Shown here: positions 63,164 through 64,000 of the stretch, piece by piece
Numbering within the stretch: position 1 is the first letter of the stretch
How the letters are laid out: every line of letters starts with the position of its first letter
Assembly: GCA_036839975.1 (NCBI GenBank)
Contig: DAISVU010000006.1
Location: forward strand, 31,881 to 95,880
DNA from: RGIG7111 sp036839975
Lineage (GTDB): Bacteria; Bacillota; Clostridia; Peptostreptococcales; Anaerovoracaceae
Length of the DNA: 64,000 nt
Direction: 5' to 3'
Made by a program: the position numbers and the translations under genes
The notes under the pieces: generated by a model
Databases searched by the model: none
The model's input: only the letters and a program-made list of their open reading frames with translations
Told to the model about the DNA's origin: nothing

Positions 63164-63553
63164 ATGTTGATGTTTATATGTGGAAGTTTGGACAAAAGTT
63201 CGCATGTGGAGACGGTTGTACTTCTTTCCCACAAAAAACCGGACAGCCGAATCAATGTAAAAGCGGAGTTCGGAGATGAAAATGGTAAATTTCCAATAGA
63301 GAGTATTGCGGAAAAGGCAGAAGAATATAAGCCTAAAGAGAAAGTTACATATAAAATGATCCAATTATACATAAAAGAGAAATATAATCTTAAAATGCAC
63401 ACTGTGTACATTGTAGAAGTGAAACGCAATTTAGGAATACAAATGCAGACAGAAAAAAGATCAGAGGATGCTTTAAAATATAAAAAACCACATCCACCTG
63501 AAGAAAAAGTTGAAATAATTAAAGATGCACTTTTACATTTTAATCTTATATAA
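63164..63553 (+). CDS. Displaced RlmD C-terminal tail (second tail copy)
   Basis: 129 residues. After 13 junction residues the sequence reads SSHVETVVLLSHKKPD, the end of the RlmD core, followed by a tail homologous to, but different from, the one now fused to rlmD. Shared positions include TYKMIQLYI, KMHTVYIVEVK, an internal GI, PPEEKVEIIKDAL and a final hydrophobic residue after Phe. An ATG at 63164 exists, but there is no good ribosome site, so expression is doubtful. It most likely represents the earlier 3' end of rlmD (native or from an older element), pushed away by insertion of the 4.4-kb cassette. Confidence 0.75.
   Translation: MLMFICGSLDKSSHVETVVLLSHKKPDSRINVKAEFGDENGKFPIESIAEKAEEYKPKEKVTYKMIQLYIKEKYNLKMHTVYIVEVKRNLGIQMQTEKRSEDALKYKKPHPPEEKVEIIKDALLHFNLI
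63203..63232 (+). repeat. Right junction repeat (attR-like)
   Basis: Codons for HVETVVLLS, matching 58757-58786 in frame and sharing CTTTCC (63224-63229). The pair defines a 4446-bp interval. Confidence 0.65.
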
Positions 63554-63571
63554 ATGTATGGATTCGTACAT

Positions 63572-63600
63572 TTGTATGATGTGGCTATCCAAAATATAGT
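63572..63600 (+). promoter_or_regulatory. Promoter of the 56-residue accessory protein
   Basis: TTGTAT, 17-bp spacer, TATAGT, 22 bp before the start codon; good match and spacing. Confidence 0.6.
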
Positions 63601-63622
63601 ATAAAAAACAGGAGGTGTAATT

Positions 63623-63793
63623 ATGAGAGAACAGAAATTCCATTTATACATGGATAGTGATGAACGAAGAATATTGATAGAAAGTCTTGTGGAACTAAAA
63701 AATCAGTTGATACAGCAAGGTAGATATACAGACTGTGTGGATGAAATCATCATAAGATTGGTGGATGCACCGATTAAAAAAAGTAAAAATTAA
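63623..63793 (+). CDS. Small acidic/basic accessory protein of clostridial mobile elements (56 residues)
   Basis: ATG 63623 with GGAGGT 6 nt upstream. Sequence features: MREQKFHLYMDSDERR, a helical middle (LVELKNQLIQQGRYTD) and VDEIIIRLVDAPIKK. I associate this short protein with conjugative or mobilisable elements of Clostridia (recall, not a search). It has its own promoter and terminator. Function unknown; the helix-rich, ribbon-helix-helix-like size would suit a DNA-binding accessory factor. Confidence 0.75.
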   Translation: MREQKFHLYMDSDERRILIESLVELKNQLIQQGRYTDCVDEIIIRLVDAPIKKSKN

Positions 63794-63811
63794 ATACATA
63801 TAAATTTCAAG

Positions 63812-63847
63812 AGCCGGATATCCCTAAATTGGACATACGGCTTTTGT
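63812..63847 (+). terminator. Intrinsic terminator after the 56-residue gene
   Basis: AGCCG...CGGCT with inner CC/GG pairing and a 7-nt loop, followed by TTTGTTT. Confidence 0.65.
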
Positions 63848-63874
63848 TTATATAAAGGATAAAGATTACTATCT

Positions 63875-63902
63875 TTGAATATGTGGTAGAAAAAAGTATA
63901 AT
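63875..63902 (+). promoter_or_regulatory. Promoter near the window edge
   Basis: TTGAAT, 16-bp spacer and TATAAT. It probably drives genes of the element that continues beyond the window. Confidence 0.5.
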
Positions 63903-63939
63903 GTTCATAGGTGAATTAGAAATTGTATAGGTGAAACTT

Positions 63940-63987
63940 ATGGGAAATAAAGTAATAATAGAAGGAAAGATAAAGAAATCAAAATAA
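63940..63987 (+). CDS. Very short frame after the edge promoter, possible leader peptide
   Basis: ATG with AGGTGAAAC upstream encodes 15 residues (MGNKVIIEGKIKKSK) before TAA. It could be a leader peptide of a downstream resistance or regulatory gene, or the broken start of a longer gene. No homology recognised. Confidence 0.25.
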   Translation: MGNKVIIEGKIKKSK

Positions 63988-64000
63988 ATTATCGCCGACC

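Larger units (their letters stand above)
58757..63231 (+). mobile_element. 4.4-kb integrated cassette at the 3' end of rlmD, carrying a Gabija-like pair
   Basis: Bounded by the two HVET(I/V)VLLS repeats. It contains, all on the plus strand, the replacement rlmD tail, the gajA-like and gajB-like genes and a decayed winged-helix gene. It is more AT-rich than the preceding 58 kb. No integrase, relaxase or transposase is visible, so it would need help in trans or is a remnant. rum/rlmD 3' ends are known integration sites for serine-recombinase conjugative elements in streptococci; here the element type is inferred. 59069-59208 contains no gene. Confidence 0.6.

Noticed and set aside
63085..63651. 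188-codon minus-strand frame over the displaced rlmD tail
   Set aside because: The plus strand encodes a recognisable tail; the minus frame is a shadow in AT-rich DNA.
1..64000. CRISPR arrays, rRNA and tRNA genes, insertion sequences
   Set aside because: Reading the intergenic regions showed no regularly spaced repeats, no tRNA T-loop/acceptor pattern, no rRNA segments and no transposase frames. A tRNAscan or Rfam run would be the decisive test.

Overview
The window reads as a chromosomal segment of a Gram-positive Firmicute of the class Clostridia. The evidence is a PolC-type replicase, an ylxR/L7Ae-type rimP-nusA-infB operon, DivIVA, LytTR and PucR regulators, MEP-pathway isoprenoid genes, a ferredoxin-flavodoxin EFR1 protein, strong AGGAGG ribosome sites and moderate GC content. 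Gene content and divergence fit the Anaerovoracaceae/Mogibacterium neighbourhood, but that assignment is a guess.

Layout. 1-11.7 kb, plus strand: the end of an M20 dipeptidase, metG (with an in-frame stop 33 codons before its natural end), tatD, tilS, ftsH, a PucR-type regulator, coaX and a tRNA-dihydrouridine synthase. 11.7-21.1 kb, mixed strands: an SGNH hydrolase, nadE, an EFR1 ferredoxin, a purine permease with a phosphoribosyltransferase, gapA, a 760-bp gene-free region rich in hairpins, a methyltransferase and a ThrH-like phosphatase. 21.4-30.4 kb: a secreted SH3/FnIII/M23 peptidase, glutamine synthetase, an orphan LytTR response regulator, an unrecognised exported protein, a small membrane protein with a DivIVA-like protein and signal peptidase I, then citrate synthase on the minus strand.

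30.4-58.8 kb is plus-strand housekeeping: uvrB-uvrA behind a LexA-type operator; a nicotinate phosphoribosyltransferase; pyrH-frr-uppS-cdsA-dxr-rseP-ispG-polC (ribosome recycling, lipid and isoprenoid synthesis, replication); then, after a strong leader hairpin, rimP-nusA-ylxR-L7Ae-infB-rbfA-nrnA-truB-ribF-tgt-rlmD. Two proteins depart from their families. PolC has no proofreading exonuclease domain, and UppS carries Asp where its diphosphate-binding motif normally has Gly.

58.8-64 kb is accessory DNA. At codon 384 of rlmD the sequence turns abruptly AT-rich and encodes a roughly 95-residue tail that the methyltransferase does not need. A Gabija-like defence pair (OLD-family ATPase/TOPRIM nuclease plus UvrD-like helicase) and a decayed winged-helix gene follow. 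Exactly 4446 bp after the first junction comes a second copy of the rlmD junction, in frame with a different version of the same tail. Next are a 56-residue protein of the type I associate with clostridial conjugative elements, and a terminator. I read this as an integration hotspot in the 3' end of rlmD, where each incoming element supplies its own replacement gene end. The Gabija-bearing insertion has no visible integrase. It is the strongest candidate here for an under-described system.
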